Source of the DNA: Streptacidiphilus neutrinimicus
GTDB lineage: Bacteria > Actinomycetota > Actinomycetes > Streptomycetales > Streptomycetaceae
DNA length: 54,268 nucleotides
Direction: 5' to 3'
NCBI RefSeq assembly: GCF_000787815.1
Contig: NZ_BBPO01000038.1
Coordinates: forward strand, 23,261-77,528
Shown here in pieces: positions 16,542 through 24,707 of the stretch. Every line of letters begins with the position of its first letter. Within the stretch, counting starts at the first letter, position 1. The position numbers and the translations under genes were made by a program. The notes beneath the pieces are model-generated. The model searched no databases. It had not been told where the DNA came from and saw only the letters and a list, made by a program, of their open reading frames with translations.

Positions 16542-19130
16542 TCAGCGCGCGTCGCAGGCCTGCGCGCGCAGGGCGCGGGCGAGGTCGTCGCGGCACTCGC
16601 GCACGAGACGGCGCAGCGCGGGGGCCGCGTCCTCGTGCTCGGCGAGCCACTGGTCCGTGCGGGCCAGCGTCGCGTCCGTGCTGATCAGGCGCGGGAAGAG
16701 GCCGTTGACGATGCGCAGCGCGATCTCGATGGACCGCTCCGCCCAGACCTTCTCCAGCACCTCGAAGTACGGCTCCGCGTACGGCGCGACGAGCTCGCGC
16801 TGCGAGGCCTGCTGGAAGCCGGCGATCTCCGCCTCCAGCAGGGCGTTCGGCAGCTCGTCCGTCTCCACCACCGCGTGCCAGGTGCGGGCCTTGGTCTCGG
16901 CGTTCGGGGCCGCGGCCCGGGCCGCGGTCTCCAGCCGCTTGCCACTGGCGGTGTTGTCGCGCTGCAGTTCGGCGCTCAGCTCGGCGTCGCCCGCGCGGCC
17001 GGTGGCGACCAGCGTCTGGAGCAGCGCCCAGCGCAGCTCCTGGTCGATGTCGAGACCGTCGATCCGGGCGGTGCCGGCCAGCAGCCCCTCCGCCAGGCGC
17101 AGTTCGGACTCGACGTGCGCCGACTGTGCGAAGTGCCGCGCCCACGCCAGCTGGTGGTCGCTGCCCGGCTCCGCCGCCCGCAGCTCCGTGAGCGCGCCCG
17201 CGGCCAGCGCCTGCGCGGCGTCCTCGCGACCCTCCGGCGCGACGTACTGCTCCAGCGCCAGCTTGGACTGGGTGTGCGTCTGCTGGAGCACGCCGGTGTC
17301 GCTCTCGCGGCCGGCGAAGCGCAGCACCAGGTCGAGGTAGTCACGGGCCGGCATCAGGCCGTCACGCGTCATGTTCCACACCGCCGACCAGCACAGGGCG
17401 CGCGCCAGCGGATCCTGGATGTCGCCGAGGGAGGCCCGCAGGGTGTCCAGCGACTCCGCGTCGAAGCGCATCTTGCAGTACGTCAGGTCGTCGTCGTTGA
17501 CCAGCACCAGGGCCGGACGCGGCGCGCCGACCAGCTCGGCGACGGCCGTGCGCGCCTCGGCCCGCACGTCCAGCTCGACGCGCCGGCTGCGCACCAGGCG
17601 GCCGTCCTCCGTCAGGTCGTAGAGGCCGATGGCCACGCGGTGCGGTCGCAGCGTGGGGTAGTCCTCGGCGGCGTCCTGCAGTACGGCGAAGTCGGTGATC
17701 CGGCCCTCGGCGTCGACGGTCAGCTCGGGGGTGAGCGCGTTGACGCCCGCCGTCTGCAGCCAGGCGCGCGACCACTGCGCCATCGCCTCCTCGCCGCGAC
17801 CGCTGGTCTCGGCGAGGACGTCCAGCAGGTCGTTCAGCGTGGTGTTGCCGAAGGCGTGGCGCTTGAAGTAGCGGCGCGCGCCCTCGAAGAACGCGTCCCG
17901 GCCCACGTAGGCGACCAACTGCTTCAGCACCGACGCGCCCTTGGCGTACGTGATGCCGTCGAAGTTGAGCTTGGCGTCCTCGAGGTCGCGGATGTCCGCG
18001 GTGATCGGGTGCGTGGTGGGCAGCTGGTCCTGGCGGTAGGCCCACGCCTTGCGCCGGTTGGCGAAGGTGATCCAGCCGGACTGGTACTTGGTCGCCGCCA
18101 CCTGCGAGAACGCGCCCATGAAGTCCGCGAAGGACTCCTTGAGCCACAGGTCGTCCCACCACTGCATGGTGACCAGGTCGCCGAACCACATGTGGGCCAT
18201 CTCGTGCAGGATGACGTTGGCCCGGCCCTCGTAGGCCGCCTCGGTCACCTTGGAGCGGTAGATGAACTCCTCGCGGAAGGTGACGCAGCCCGGGTTCTCC
18301 ATCGCTCCGATGTTGTACTCGGGCACGAAGGCCTGGTCGTACTTGCCGAACGGGTACGGGTAGTCGAACTCCTCGTGGAAGAAGTCCAGGCCCTGCTTGG
18401 TGACGGTGAAGATCTCGTCCGAGTCGAAGTACTGCGCCAGCGACTTGCGGCACAGGGCGCCCAGCGGGATCTCCAGCGTGGTGCCGTCCGAGAGCTCGCG
18501 GGTGTAGTGATCGCGGTCCACGTGGTACGGGCCGGCGACGATCGCGGTGATGTACGTGGAGATGCGCTGCGTCGGCGCGAAGCTCCAGGTGCGCGACCGG
18601 TCCTCGTTGCGCTTCGGCTCGCCCGTGGCGGCGCAGTTGGAGAACGCCTCCCAGTGCGCGGGCGCGGTCACCGAGAAGGTGAACGGCGCCTTCAGGTCCG
18701 GCTGCTCGAAGTTGGCGAAGACGCGGCGCGCGTCGGCCGGCTCGTACTGGGTGTAGAGGTACACCTCTCCGTCGACCGGGTCGACGAACCGGTGCAGACC
18801 CTCGCCGGTGTGGCTGTAGGCGCAGTCGGCGTCGACGACCAGCTCGTTCTCGGCGGCCAGCCCCGGCAGCGCGATCCGCGACCCGTCGAAGACCTCGGCC
18901 GGGTCCAGCTCGCGCCCGTTCAGCGTCACGGTGCGCACGTGCGGCGCGAGCAGGTCCGCGAAGGTGTCCGCGCCCGGCTCGGAGCAACGGAACCGCAGGG
19001 TCGTCCGCGAGCGGAAGACGCCGCTGTCGCCGAGGGCGCTGCGGACGTCGAGCTCGACGGTGTACGCGTCGACCTCGAGGATCCGCGCCCGCTCGCGGGC
19101 CTCGTCACGGGTGAGATTGGTGCCGGGCAC
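16542..19130 (-). CDS. pepN: Aminopeptidase N (M1 metallopeptidase), copy 2
   Basis: The 862-residue paralogue of the 6841-9435 product. The exopeptidase motif GAMEN (275-279) and zinc site HEMAH (309-313) are intact, with the third ligand in WLKESFA. The two copies start almost identically (PGTNLTR[ED]EAR) and share long blocks such as AEVF, RIALPGLAAENEL and GEGLHRFVDPVD, but differ at many positions, so this is an old duplication rather than a recent one. The GTG at 19130 has GAGGAG nine bases upstream. Both copies point left and bracket the type VII block. Different substrate preferences are likely but cannot be read from the sequence. Confidence 0.95.
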   Translation of the reverse strand: MPGTNLTRDEARERARILEVDAYTVELDVRSALGDSGVFRSRTTLRFRCSEPGADTFADLLAPHVRTVTLNGRELDPAEVFDGSRIALPGLAAENELVVDADCAYSHTGEGLHRFVDPVDGEVYLYTQYEPADARRVFANFEQPDLKAPFTFSVTAPAHWEAFSNCAATGEPKRNEDRSRTWSFAPTQRISTYITAIVAGPYHVDRDHYTRELSDGTTLEIPLGALCRKSLAQYFDSDEIFTVTKQGLDFFHEEFDYPYPFGKYDQAFVPEYNIGAMENPGCVTFREEFIYRSKVTEAAYEGRANVILHEMAHMWFGDLVTMQWWDDLWLKESFADFMGAFSQVAATKYQSGWITFANRRKAWAYRQDQLPTTHPITADIRDLEDAKLNFDGITYAKGASVLKQLVAYVGRDAFFEGARRYFKRHAFGNTTLNDLLDVLAETSGRGEEAMAQWSRAWLQTAGVNALTPELTVDAEGRITDFAVLQDAAEDYPTLRPHRVAIGLYDLTEDGRLVRSRRVELDVRAEARTAVAELVGAPRPALVLVNDDDLTYCKMRFDAESLDTLRASLGDIQDPLARALCWSAVWNMTRDGLMPARDYLDLVLRFAGRESDTGVLQQTHTQSKLALEQYVAPEGREDAAQALAAGALTELRAAEPGSDHQLAWARHFAQSAHVESELRLAEGLLAGTARIDGLDIDQELRWALLQTLVATGRAGDAELSAELQRDNTASGKRLETAARAAAPNAETKARTWHAVVETDELPNALLEAEIAGFQQASQRELVAPYAEPYFEVLEKVWAERSIEIALRIVNGLFPRLISTDATLARTDQWLAEHEDAAPALRRLVRECRDDLARALRAQACDAR

Positions 19131-19346
19131 GTCGGTTACTCCTCGTGCTGATGGGGCGCGCTGGGGTGGTAGCGCGGCTTAGCCGTGGATCTCTTGTTCT
19201 GGCATCTTGTCACGCCGGGTGGTGCCGGGAATGGCGACGTGTGGATGAGCGTTCCACCGAGTGGGGGCCGGTTGTGGCGACGCATCGTGACGACCGGGAA
19301 CGACTCGGACAAGCAGGACAGACAAGTAGGACAAGGGAGCACGTAC

Positions 19347-19985
19347 ATGTCCGTGGACGCCGCAGCAGCGCCCGTTACCGCAGACTTCTGGTTCGACCCC
19401 CTGTGCCCGTGGGCGTGGATGACCTCGCGATGGATGCTCGAGGTCGAGAAGCAGCGCCCGATCAAGGTCAGATGGCACGTGATGAGTCTGGCCGTCCTGA
19501 ACGAGGGCCGCGACCTGCCGGAGAAGTACGCGAAGCTGATGGACGAGGCCTGGGGCCCGGTCCGGGTCTGCATCGCCGCCGCGCAGAAGCACGGTGAGGG
19601 CGTGCTCGCCCCGCTCTACACGGCGCTGGGCACCCGCTTCCACAACGGCGGCGAGCAGCGCGACCGCGCCACGATCGAGGCCGCGCTCACTGACGCGGGC
19701 CTGCCGACGTCGCTCGCGGACGCGATGGACTCCACGGACTACGACGACGCGCTGCGGGTCTCCCACAAGGAGGGCATCAGCCTGGTCGGCGAGGACGTGG
19801 GCACCCCGGTCATCTCCGTCCCCGGCCCGGCGGGCGAGCGCATCGCCTTCTTCGGCCCCGTCGTCACCCCGGCCCCGAAGGGCGAGGCGGCGGGCCGCCT
19901 CTGGGACGGCACGATCCTGGTCGCCTCGACCCCGGGCTTCTACGAGATCAAGCGCACGCGGACCCAGGGCCCGATCTTCGACTGA
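19347..19985 (+). CDS. DsbA-family thioredoxin-fold protein, mycothiol-dependent nitroreductase (Rv2466c) type
   Basis: A 212-residue cytosolic thioredoxin-fold protein with a helical insert. The opening DFWFDPLCPWAW, the block WHVMSLAVLNE and the cis-Pro segment VGTPVISV match the Mycobacterium tuberculosis Rv2466c family, which uses mycothiol to reduce substrates and activates some nitro prodrugs. The mycobacterial protein, as I recall it, has a CPWC active site. Here the second Cys is Ala (CPWA), leaving one thiol, Cys near residue 20. A monothiol glutaredoxin-like mechanism using mycothiol is therefore likely. The ATG at 19347 is preferred because GGGAGC lies eight bases before it; upstream in-frame starts would add about 54 residues with no coding character. 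Confidence 0.88.
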   Translation: MSVDAAAAPVTADFWFDPLCPWAWMTSRWMLEVEKQRPIKVRWHVMSLAVLNEGRDLPEKYAKLMDEAWGPVRVCIAAAQKHGEGVLAPLYTALGTRFHNGGEQRDRATIEAALTDAGLPTSLADAMDSTDYDDALRVSHKEGISLVGEDVGTPVISVPGPAGERIAFFGPVVTPAPKGEAAGRLWDGTILVASTPGFYEIKRTRTQGPIFD

Positions 19986-19987
19986 GC

Positions 19988-20166
19988 GTCACCTTGAGGG
20001 GCGCGAGGGCTCTGCTTCGCGAGGGCTCTGCTTGAGGGGCGCGAGGCTCTGCCGATTTGCGGCTCCGCCGCGTGGGCGCGAGCAACCACCCTGCGGGGAT
20101 GGCTCTGCTCCGTTGGTGCCACACCACCACGGTGGCTTGTCGCGCACTTCCTCGCGCCCCCAGTGT
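19988..20166. repeat. Dispersed GC-rich palindromic repeat, copy 1 (rearranged)
   Basis: Short blocks of GGGCGCGAGG and GGCTCTGC recur in the first half. The second half (about 20086-20166) aligns with the repeat at 37310-37413: both share GCAACCACC or GTAACCACC, a GGGATGG block, a CACACCAC...GGTGGCT hairpin and the end TTCCTCGCGCCCCCA. It separates the convergent DsbA-like and permease genes and may act as a terminator. There is no gene in it. Confidence 0.7.
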
Positions 20167-20173
20167 GCTGCAC

Positions 20174-21589
20174 CTAGCTGCGGGAGCGAACCGTCTTCCG
20201 CTGCCAGACCAGCCCCAGCAGGGACAGCACGCCCGTCGCGCCGAGCGTCGTCGCGAGCTGGACGCGGTTGCCCTGGCTCAGCAGCATCAGCGTGAGGACG
20301 GCCACGACGCCGGCCAGGGCCACCCAGGTCAGGTACGGGAAGGCCCACATCCTCACGGTCAGCCGCTCCGGCGCCTCGCGCTCCAGCCGCCTGCGCATCC
20401 GCAGCTGGGCGACGCAGACGAACGCCCACACCACGAGGACCGCCGCCCCGACGGCGTTCAGCAGCCAGGCGAAGACCGTCGTCGGCCACCAGAAGTTCAG
20501 CAGCACCGCGAAGAAGCCGAAGGCGGAAGACGCCAGCACGGCGAGCCGCGGCACGCCCCCGCGCACGCGGGCCAGCGCCTTGGGGCCGAGGCCGCGCTGG
20601 ACCAGCGAGTACGCCATCCGGGACGAGCCGTAGATGTTCGCGTTCATCGCGCTGAGCAGGGCGATCAGGACGACCACGTTCATGATCTGCGCCGCCGCCG
20701 GGACGCCGATGAGGTTCAGGGTTGCGACATACGGGCCGTTCTTGACCACGTTCGGGTTGTTCCACGGCAGCAGGGTGACGATGACCGCCATCGAGCCGAC
20801 GTAGAAGATCGCGATGCGCCACATCGCGGTCCGCACCGCGTTGCCGACGCTGCGCACGGGGTCCTTGGACTCGGCCGCCGCGATGGTGACCGTCTCCAGG
20901 CCGCCGTATGCGAAGACGGACGCGAGCAGGCCGGTGACCAGGCCGTTGACGCCGTGGGGGAGGAACCCGCCGTGGCCGGTGAGGTTGGTCAGGCCGGGCG
21001 CGCCGTTGCCGACGACGCCGAGGACGGCCAGTACGCCGAGCACCAGGAAGCCCACGATCGCCGCGACCTTGATCGCCGCGAACCAGAACTCGAACTCGCC
21101 GAAGTTCTTCACCGCCGTGAGGTTGCTCGCGCAGAAGAAGGACATGAACAGCGCGACCCACATCCAGGTGGGCGTGCCGGGCAGCCAGCTGGTCATGATG
21201 CCGGCGGCGCCGGTCGCCTCCGCGGAGACGCCGACGCAGAGCAGCAGCCAGAACAGCCAGCCGGAGGCGAACCCGGCCCAGGCGCCGATCTCCTTCTCCG
21301 CGTGCACGGAGAAGGAGCCGGAGGCGGGGCGCGCGGCGGACATCTCACCGAGCATCCGCATGATGAGCATGACCAGCACGCCGGAGGCCGCGAAGGCCAG
21401 CACGATGGAGGGGCCCGCCGCGGCGATGCCGGCGCCGGAGCCGACGAAGAGGCCGGCGCCGATGACGCCGCCGAGGGCGATCATCGAGAGGTGACGCGGA
21501 CGGAGGCTGTGGGACAGGCCGGGAGTCGCGGCCTGCTCGGCCTGCCGCCCGGTCTGCTGCGTGGGCTGAGGTGCGGTCGTGGTGCTCAT
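20174..21589 (-). CDS. Amino-acid permease (APC superfamily, AAT/GABA-permease type)
   Basis: A 471-residue inner-membrane transporter with about 12 hydrophobic helices. The family signature GGVIGAGLFVGSG sits in the first helix (about residues 36-48), and the consensus stretch ESKDP[VR] follows helix 6 or 7. Both are typical of the AAT subgroup, which takes up GABA, proline, aromatic or other amino acids by proton symport. The substrate cannot be decided from sequence. The ATG at 21589 (MSTTTAPQ) gives the usual short hydrophilic N-terminus; the frame extends 54 codons further upstream, but these contain no family sequence. A weak AGGA is close to the start. It is divergent from bioY. Confidence 0.9.
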   Translation of the reverse strand: MSTTTAPQPTQQTGRQAEQAATPGLSHSLRPRHLSMIALGGVIGAGLFVGSGAGIAAAGPSIVLAFAASGVLVMLIMRMLGEMSAARPASGSFSVHAEKEIGAWAGFASGWLFWLLLCVGVSAEATGAAGIMTSWLPGTPTWMWVALFMSFFCASNLTAVKNFGEFEFWFAAIKVAAIVGFLVLGVLAVLGVVGNGAPGLTNLTGHGGFLPHGVNGLVTGLLASVFAYGGLETVTIAAAESKDPVRSVGNAVRTAMWRIAIFYVGSMAVIVTLLPWNNPNVVKNGPYVATLNLIGVPAAAQIMNVVVLIALLSAMNANIYGSSRMAYSLVQRGLGPKALARVRGGVPRLAVLASSAFGFFAVLLNFWWPTTVFAWLLNAVGAAVLVVWAFVCVAQLRMRRRLEREAPERLTVRMWAFPYLTWVALAGVVAVLTLMLLSQGNRVQLATTLGATGVLSLLGLVWQRKTVRSRS

Positions 21590-21825
21590 CTGTCCTGCGC
21601 GTAGGTGGCGGGTGGTGTTCGCATACTGAACCGGCGTGCTCAGTATTCGGGCAATGCTGCCCGCCTCGGCAGGGAAACCGGACGGAGCGGCCAGCATGCG
21701 AACGCCGAAATCACCCAAGGTGACGCGATGGCCGCGCTCCGTCGTCGGCACGTCGAGCCTGCCTAAGCCTTGACCTGCGGTTTTGTGGGAAGCGCCCTAA
21801 GCGCCCCGCCCTCCGGTGGGGATAG

Positions 21826-21840
21826 GTTCACGAACGTTCA
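21826..21840 (+). promoter_or_regulatory. Candidate operator before bioY
   Basis: GTTCA occurs twice, exactly 10 bases apart (21826-21830 and 21836-21840), and the spacer with the second copy forms GAACGTTC. Actinobacterial BioQ sites are built of TGAAC/GTTCA-like halves, so this could be a biotin-repressor site 40 bases before the bioY start. The remaining 21590-21879 gap shows no gene. Confidence 0.35.
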
Positions 21841-21879
21841 CACCTTGCCCCTCACCCACCGGACCACAGGAGCCCAGCC

Positions 21880-22491
21880 GTGAGTCTCGCCGCACCGATC
21901 GTCCGTCCCGGCGCCGTCCTCGCCGACCTGTTGCCCGCCGCCGGGGCCACCCGTGGCCGCGCGCTGGTCCGCGACGCCGCGCTCGTCCTCGGCGGCGCCG
22001 CGTTCACCGGTCTGGCCGCGCAGTTGTCCGTGCCGGTGCCGGGTTCGCCGGTGCCGGTGACCGGGCAGACGCTGGCCGCGCTGCTCGTCGGCACCGCCCT
22101 CGGCACCAGCCGCGGCGCGGCCTCGATGGCCCTCTACCTGCTGGCCGGCATCGCCGGCGTGCCGTGGTTCCAGGGCGGCAGCTCCGGCGCGACGGGCGCG
22201 GTGCTGTACACCCTCGGCTACGTCGTCGGCTTCGTCGTCGCGGGCGCGCTCGTCGGCGCGCTGGCCCGGCGCGGCGCCGACCGCTCGCCGCTGCGCACGG
22301 CCGGTGCGATGGCGCTCGGCAACCTCGCGATCTACGCCGTCGGCGTGCCGTGGCTGGCCGTCGCCGCCCACGTCTCCCTCGCCCAGGCCGCCTCGCTCGG
22401 CCTGTACCCGTTCCTGCTCGGCGACGCCCTCAAGATCGCCATCGCCACCGGCCTGCTCCCGGCCGCCTGGAAGCTGGGGCTTCGCCGCTGA
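21880..22491 (+). CDS. bioY: Biotin transporter BioY
   Basis: BioY is the substrate-binding membrane component (S unit) of the ECF-type biotin importer. The 203-residue product has six hydrophobic helices and typical family blocks: VPVPGSPVPVTGQTLAALLVG, then GTSRGAASMALYLLAGIAGVP, and a C-terminal KIAIATGLLPA segment. The GTG at 21880 has CAGGAG seven bases upstream. The first 30 residues are an extra N-terminal stretch (LADLLPAAGATRGRALVRDA) common in actinobacterial forms. No bioM/bioN ATPase genes are next to it, so it works alone or with a shared ECF module. Confidence 0.95.
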   Translation: MSLAAPIVRPGAVLADLLPAAGATRGRALVRDAALVLGGAAFTGLAAQLSVPVPGSPVPVTGQTLAALLVGTALGTSRGAASMALYLLAGIAGVPWFQGGSSGATGAVLYTLGYVVGFVVAGALVGALARRGADRSPLRTAGAMALGNLAIYAVGVPWLAVAAHVSLAQAASLGLYPFLLGDALKIAIATGLLPAAWKLGLRR

Positions 22492-22522
22492 GATCCTGCG
22501 ACGGCGCGACGCCTGGCACGGC

Positions 22523-22553
22523 CTCCCCCAGCCTTCGGCCGGGGGTACCCCCA
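22523..22553. repeat. Common CCCCCAGCC/GGCCGGGGG hairpin repeat
   Basis: CCCCCAGCC-TTC-GGCCGGGGG followed by TACCCCCAG forms two overlapping stems. This short element is widespread between genes of Streptomyces-type genomes and may terminate bioY. Confidence 0.65.
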
Positions 22554-22623
22554 GCGCCGACCCTCACGGCAGCTCAACGGCGAACCCCCAGTGGGCCGCC
22601 GCGCCTCCGCGGAGCAGGGCTGA

Positions 22624-22629
22624 CATAAT
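22624..22629 (+). promoter_or_regulatory. -10 element CATAAT for rpiB; leaderless transcript likely
   Basis: CATAAT ends six bases before the ATG at 22636 with no Shine-Dalgarno between. Confidence 0.5.
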
Positions 22630-22635
22630 CGCGCC

Positions 22636-23121
22636 ATGCGCGTCTACCTGGGATCCGACCACGCCGGTTTCGAGCTCAAGCAGCACTTCGTGAAGTGGCT
22701 GACCGAGGCCGGGCACGAGCCGATCGACTGCGGTCCGCACATCTACGACGCGGTCGACGACTACCCGCCGTTCTGCCTGCGCGCCGCCGAGCGCACCGCG
22801 GCGGACCCGGAGGCCCTCGGCGTCGTCATCGGGGGCAGCGGCAACGGCGAGGCGATCGCCGCCAACAAGGTGAAGGGCGTTCGCGCCGCGCTGGCCTGGA
22901 GCCTGGAGACCGCCAAGCTGGGCCGCGAGCACAACAACGCCAACGTCCTCTCCATCGGCGGCCGGATGCACAGCGTCGAGGACGCCACCTCCTTCCTGGA
23001 GGTCTTCCTCGACACGCCGTTCTCCGCCGAGGAGCGTCACATCCGCCGCATCGACATGCTGACGGAGTACGAGACCACCGGCGAGCTGCCGCCCATCCCG
23101 GCCCACCACCCGCAGGGCTGA
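22636..23121 (+). CDS. rpiB: Ribose-5-phosphate isomerase B
   Basis: RpiB interconverts ribose 5-phosphate and ribulose 5-phosphate in the pentose phosphate pathway. The 161-residue protein has the LacA/RpiB motifs: GSDHAGFELK at the N-terminus, the phosphate-binding GGSGNGEAIAANK at about 72-84, and REHNNANVLSIGGR. In this Ser/Gly-rich loop it matches the mycobacterial type, which lacks the catalytic Cys of E. coli RpiB and uses Glu (here in GNGE). The length is normal. It is followed after 19 bases by a Nei-type glycosylase and is likely co-transcribed with it. Confidence 0.95.
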   Translation: MRVYLGSDHAGFELKQHFVKWLTEAGHEPIDCGPHIYDAVDDYPPFCLRAAERTAADPEALGVVIGGSGNGEAIAANKVKGVRAALAWSLETAKLGREHNNANVLSIGGRMHSVEDATSFLEVFLDTPFSAEERHIRRIDMLTEYETTGELPPIPAHHPQG

Positions 23122-23140
23122 GCAGGGCTCCGACGCCGCC

Positions 23141-23947
23141 GTGCCCGAGGGCCACACCATCCACCGACTGGCCGCCGAATACCACCGGGTCTTCGGCGGC
23201 CAGGCCGTTGCCGTCTCCAGTCCGCAGGGCCCCTTCGCCGAGGCCGCACGGCAGTTGGACGGCCACGGGCTGACCGCGACCGACGCCAAGGGCAAGCACC
23301 TCTTCCTCGGCTTCGGCGCGGCGGGCTGGGTGCACATCCACCTCGGCCTGTACGGGAAGGTCTTCTGGGGCCACGGGGCCGCTCCCGACCCCGTGGGCCA
23401 GGTCCGGCTGCGGATCGCCTCCGACGACGCCTACGCGGACCTGCGCGGCCCGAGCCGATGCGCGCTGGTCACCCCGGGCGAGAAGCTGGAGGCCGAAGCC
23501 CGCCTCGGCCCGGACCCGCTGCGCCCGGAGGAGACGGGCGACGCCGCCTGGAAGCGGATCAGCGGCAGCCGCACCACCATCGCCGCGCTGCTGATGGACC
23601 AGAAGGTCCTGTGCGGCGTCGGCAACGTCTACCGCGCCGAGGTGCTCTTCCGTCAAGGCGTCGACCCGCACCGCCAGGGGCGCAGCCTCGACCGCGCCGA
23701 GTGGGACGCGATCTGGAACGACCTGCGCCCGCTGATGCGGGACGGCGTCCGGCTGAACCGCATCGACACCGTCCGCCCCGAGCACACCCCCGAGGCGATG
23801 GGCCGCCCGCCCCGCGTCGACGACCACGGCGGTGAGGTCTACGTCTACCGTCGCGCCGGCCAGCCCTGCCTCGTCTGCGGCACCGAGGTCCGCACCGAGG
23901 AGCACGCGGCCCGCAACCTCTTCTGGTGCCCCCGCTGCCAGGCCTGA
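23141..23947 (+). CDS. Fpg/Nei-family DNA glycosylase-lyase (Nei2-like)
   Basis: A base-excision repair enzyme that removes oxidised bases and cleaves the abasic site. The mature N-terminus PEGHT carries the catalytic Pro2 and Glu3; the His/Thr after them is typical of endonuclease VIII (Nei) rather than Fpg (which has PELPE). The helix-two-turn-helix with LCGVGNVYRAEVLF lies at about 165-180. The C-terminal zinc finger has CLVCG...FWCPRC, with four Cys. The length, 268 residues, matches Streptomyces Nei2-type proteins. The start is GTG at 23141, giving initiator Met-Pro-Glu. Specificity for oxidised pyrimidines is expected from the family. Confidence 0.92.
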   Translation: MPEGHTIHRLAAEYHRVFGGQAVAVSSPQGPFAEAARQLDGHGLTATDAKGKHLFLGFGAAGWVHIHLGLYGKVFWGHGAAPDPVGQVRLRIASDDAYADLRGPSRCALVTPGEKLEAEARLGPDPLRPEETGDAAWKRISGSRTTIAALLMDQKVLCGVGNVYRAEVLFRQGVDPHRQGRSLDRAEWDAIWNDLRPLMRDGVRLNRIDTVRPEHTPEAMGRPPRVDDHGGEVYVYRRAGQPCLVCGTEVRTEEHAARNLFWCPRCQA

Positions 23948-24016
23948 CGCTCCACGCGGCGCACGGGCTCACCGCGGACGAAGTCCGCGCTCCCAGCGCG
24001 CCGTTCGCGCCGGTCC

Positions 24017-24556
24017 TCAGCCGGTGGTGAGGGAGAGCACCAAGGCCATCACGCCGAACACGCCCGCGCCCACGCACAGGGCCAGCACCGCGAAGCCCAG
24101 CCGTCCTGCCGCGCGGGCGGCGTGGGGGCTGTGCTCGGCGCGGCGGCCGAGCAGGGCCGAGGGCAGGGAGCCCGCCAGCATCAGGCCGAACAGGATGAGC
24201 GCCAGCCAGCCCACCGAGTGGGCCAGGCTGATCGGGCCGTAGTCGCCCGCGCCGAGGCGGTCGACGTCCAGGGTGCGGCCCCGGGCCGGATGCCCTGACG
24301 CCGGGACCGTCGCCGCCGGGTCCGTCACCGACCCGTCCGTGGCCTTGAACACACCTGTGCAGACCCCGGGTTCGCCGGGCTGCCCGCACGAAGCCACCGT
24401 CAGGGTGCCCGGCGTCCCCGCGAGCCCCGCGGCGTACCCGGCCCGGTAGCCGCCGAGCAGGACCAGCCCCAACCCGATGACGGAGATCACGAGAAGCAGC
24501 GGCAGGCTGGCCCGCACCTGCGTGGGGCGGGTCCTGCGGTCGGTCGCGGTAGACAT
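24017..24556 (-). CDS. Small membrane protein of unknown function
   Basis: A 179-residue protein. It has a hydrophobic helix near residues 18-45 (LLLVISVIGLGLVLLGG), an outside loop of about 65 residues with two Cys (VASCGQPGEPGVC) that could form a disulfide, and two more helices at about 110-135 and 150-175. I do not recognise a family; similar three-helix proteins are frequent in Streptomyces. A -10-like TAGCGT (24563-24568) lies six bases before the ATG and no ribosome site is seen, so the mRNA may be leaderless. It is divergent from the phosphatase gene at 24708. Confidence 0.75.
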   Translation of the reverse strand: MSTATDRRTRPTQVRASLPLLLVISVIGLGLVLLGGYRAGYAAGLAGTPGTLTVASCGQPGEPGVCTGVFKATDGSVTDPAATVPASGHPARGRTLDVDRLGAGDYGPISLAHSVGWLALILFGLMLAGSLPSALLGRRAEHSPHAARAAGRLGFAVLALCVGAGVFGVMALVLSLTTG

Positions 24557-24707
24557 ACGCCGACGCTATCCCGAGCCGAGCGCGCCGTTGCGCCCGGGGC
24601 CGCCGCACGCGCCGGGCTCTGCGGACGCACAGAATGGCGCGATCGCGGCAGCCCGCGACCGCGATACGTCGACGCGCGGCGGCGGCGCTCGATAGGGTCT
24701 GCGGAAC

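Noticed and set aside
22523-22553. CRISPR-like or mobile-element repeat
   Set aside because: Only a single short hairpin is present, without spacers or direct repeats. No CRISPR array was seen anywhere in the window.
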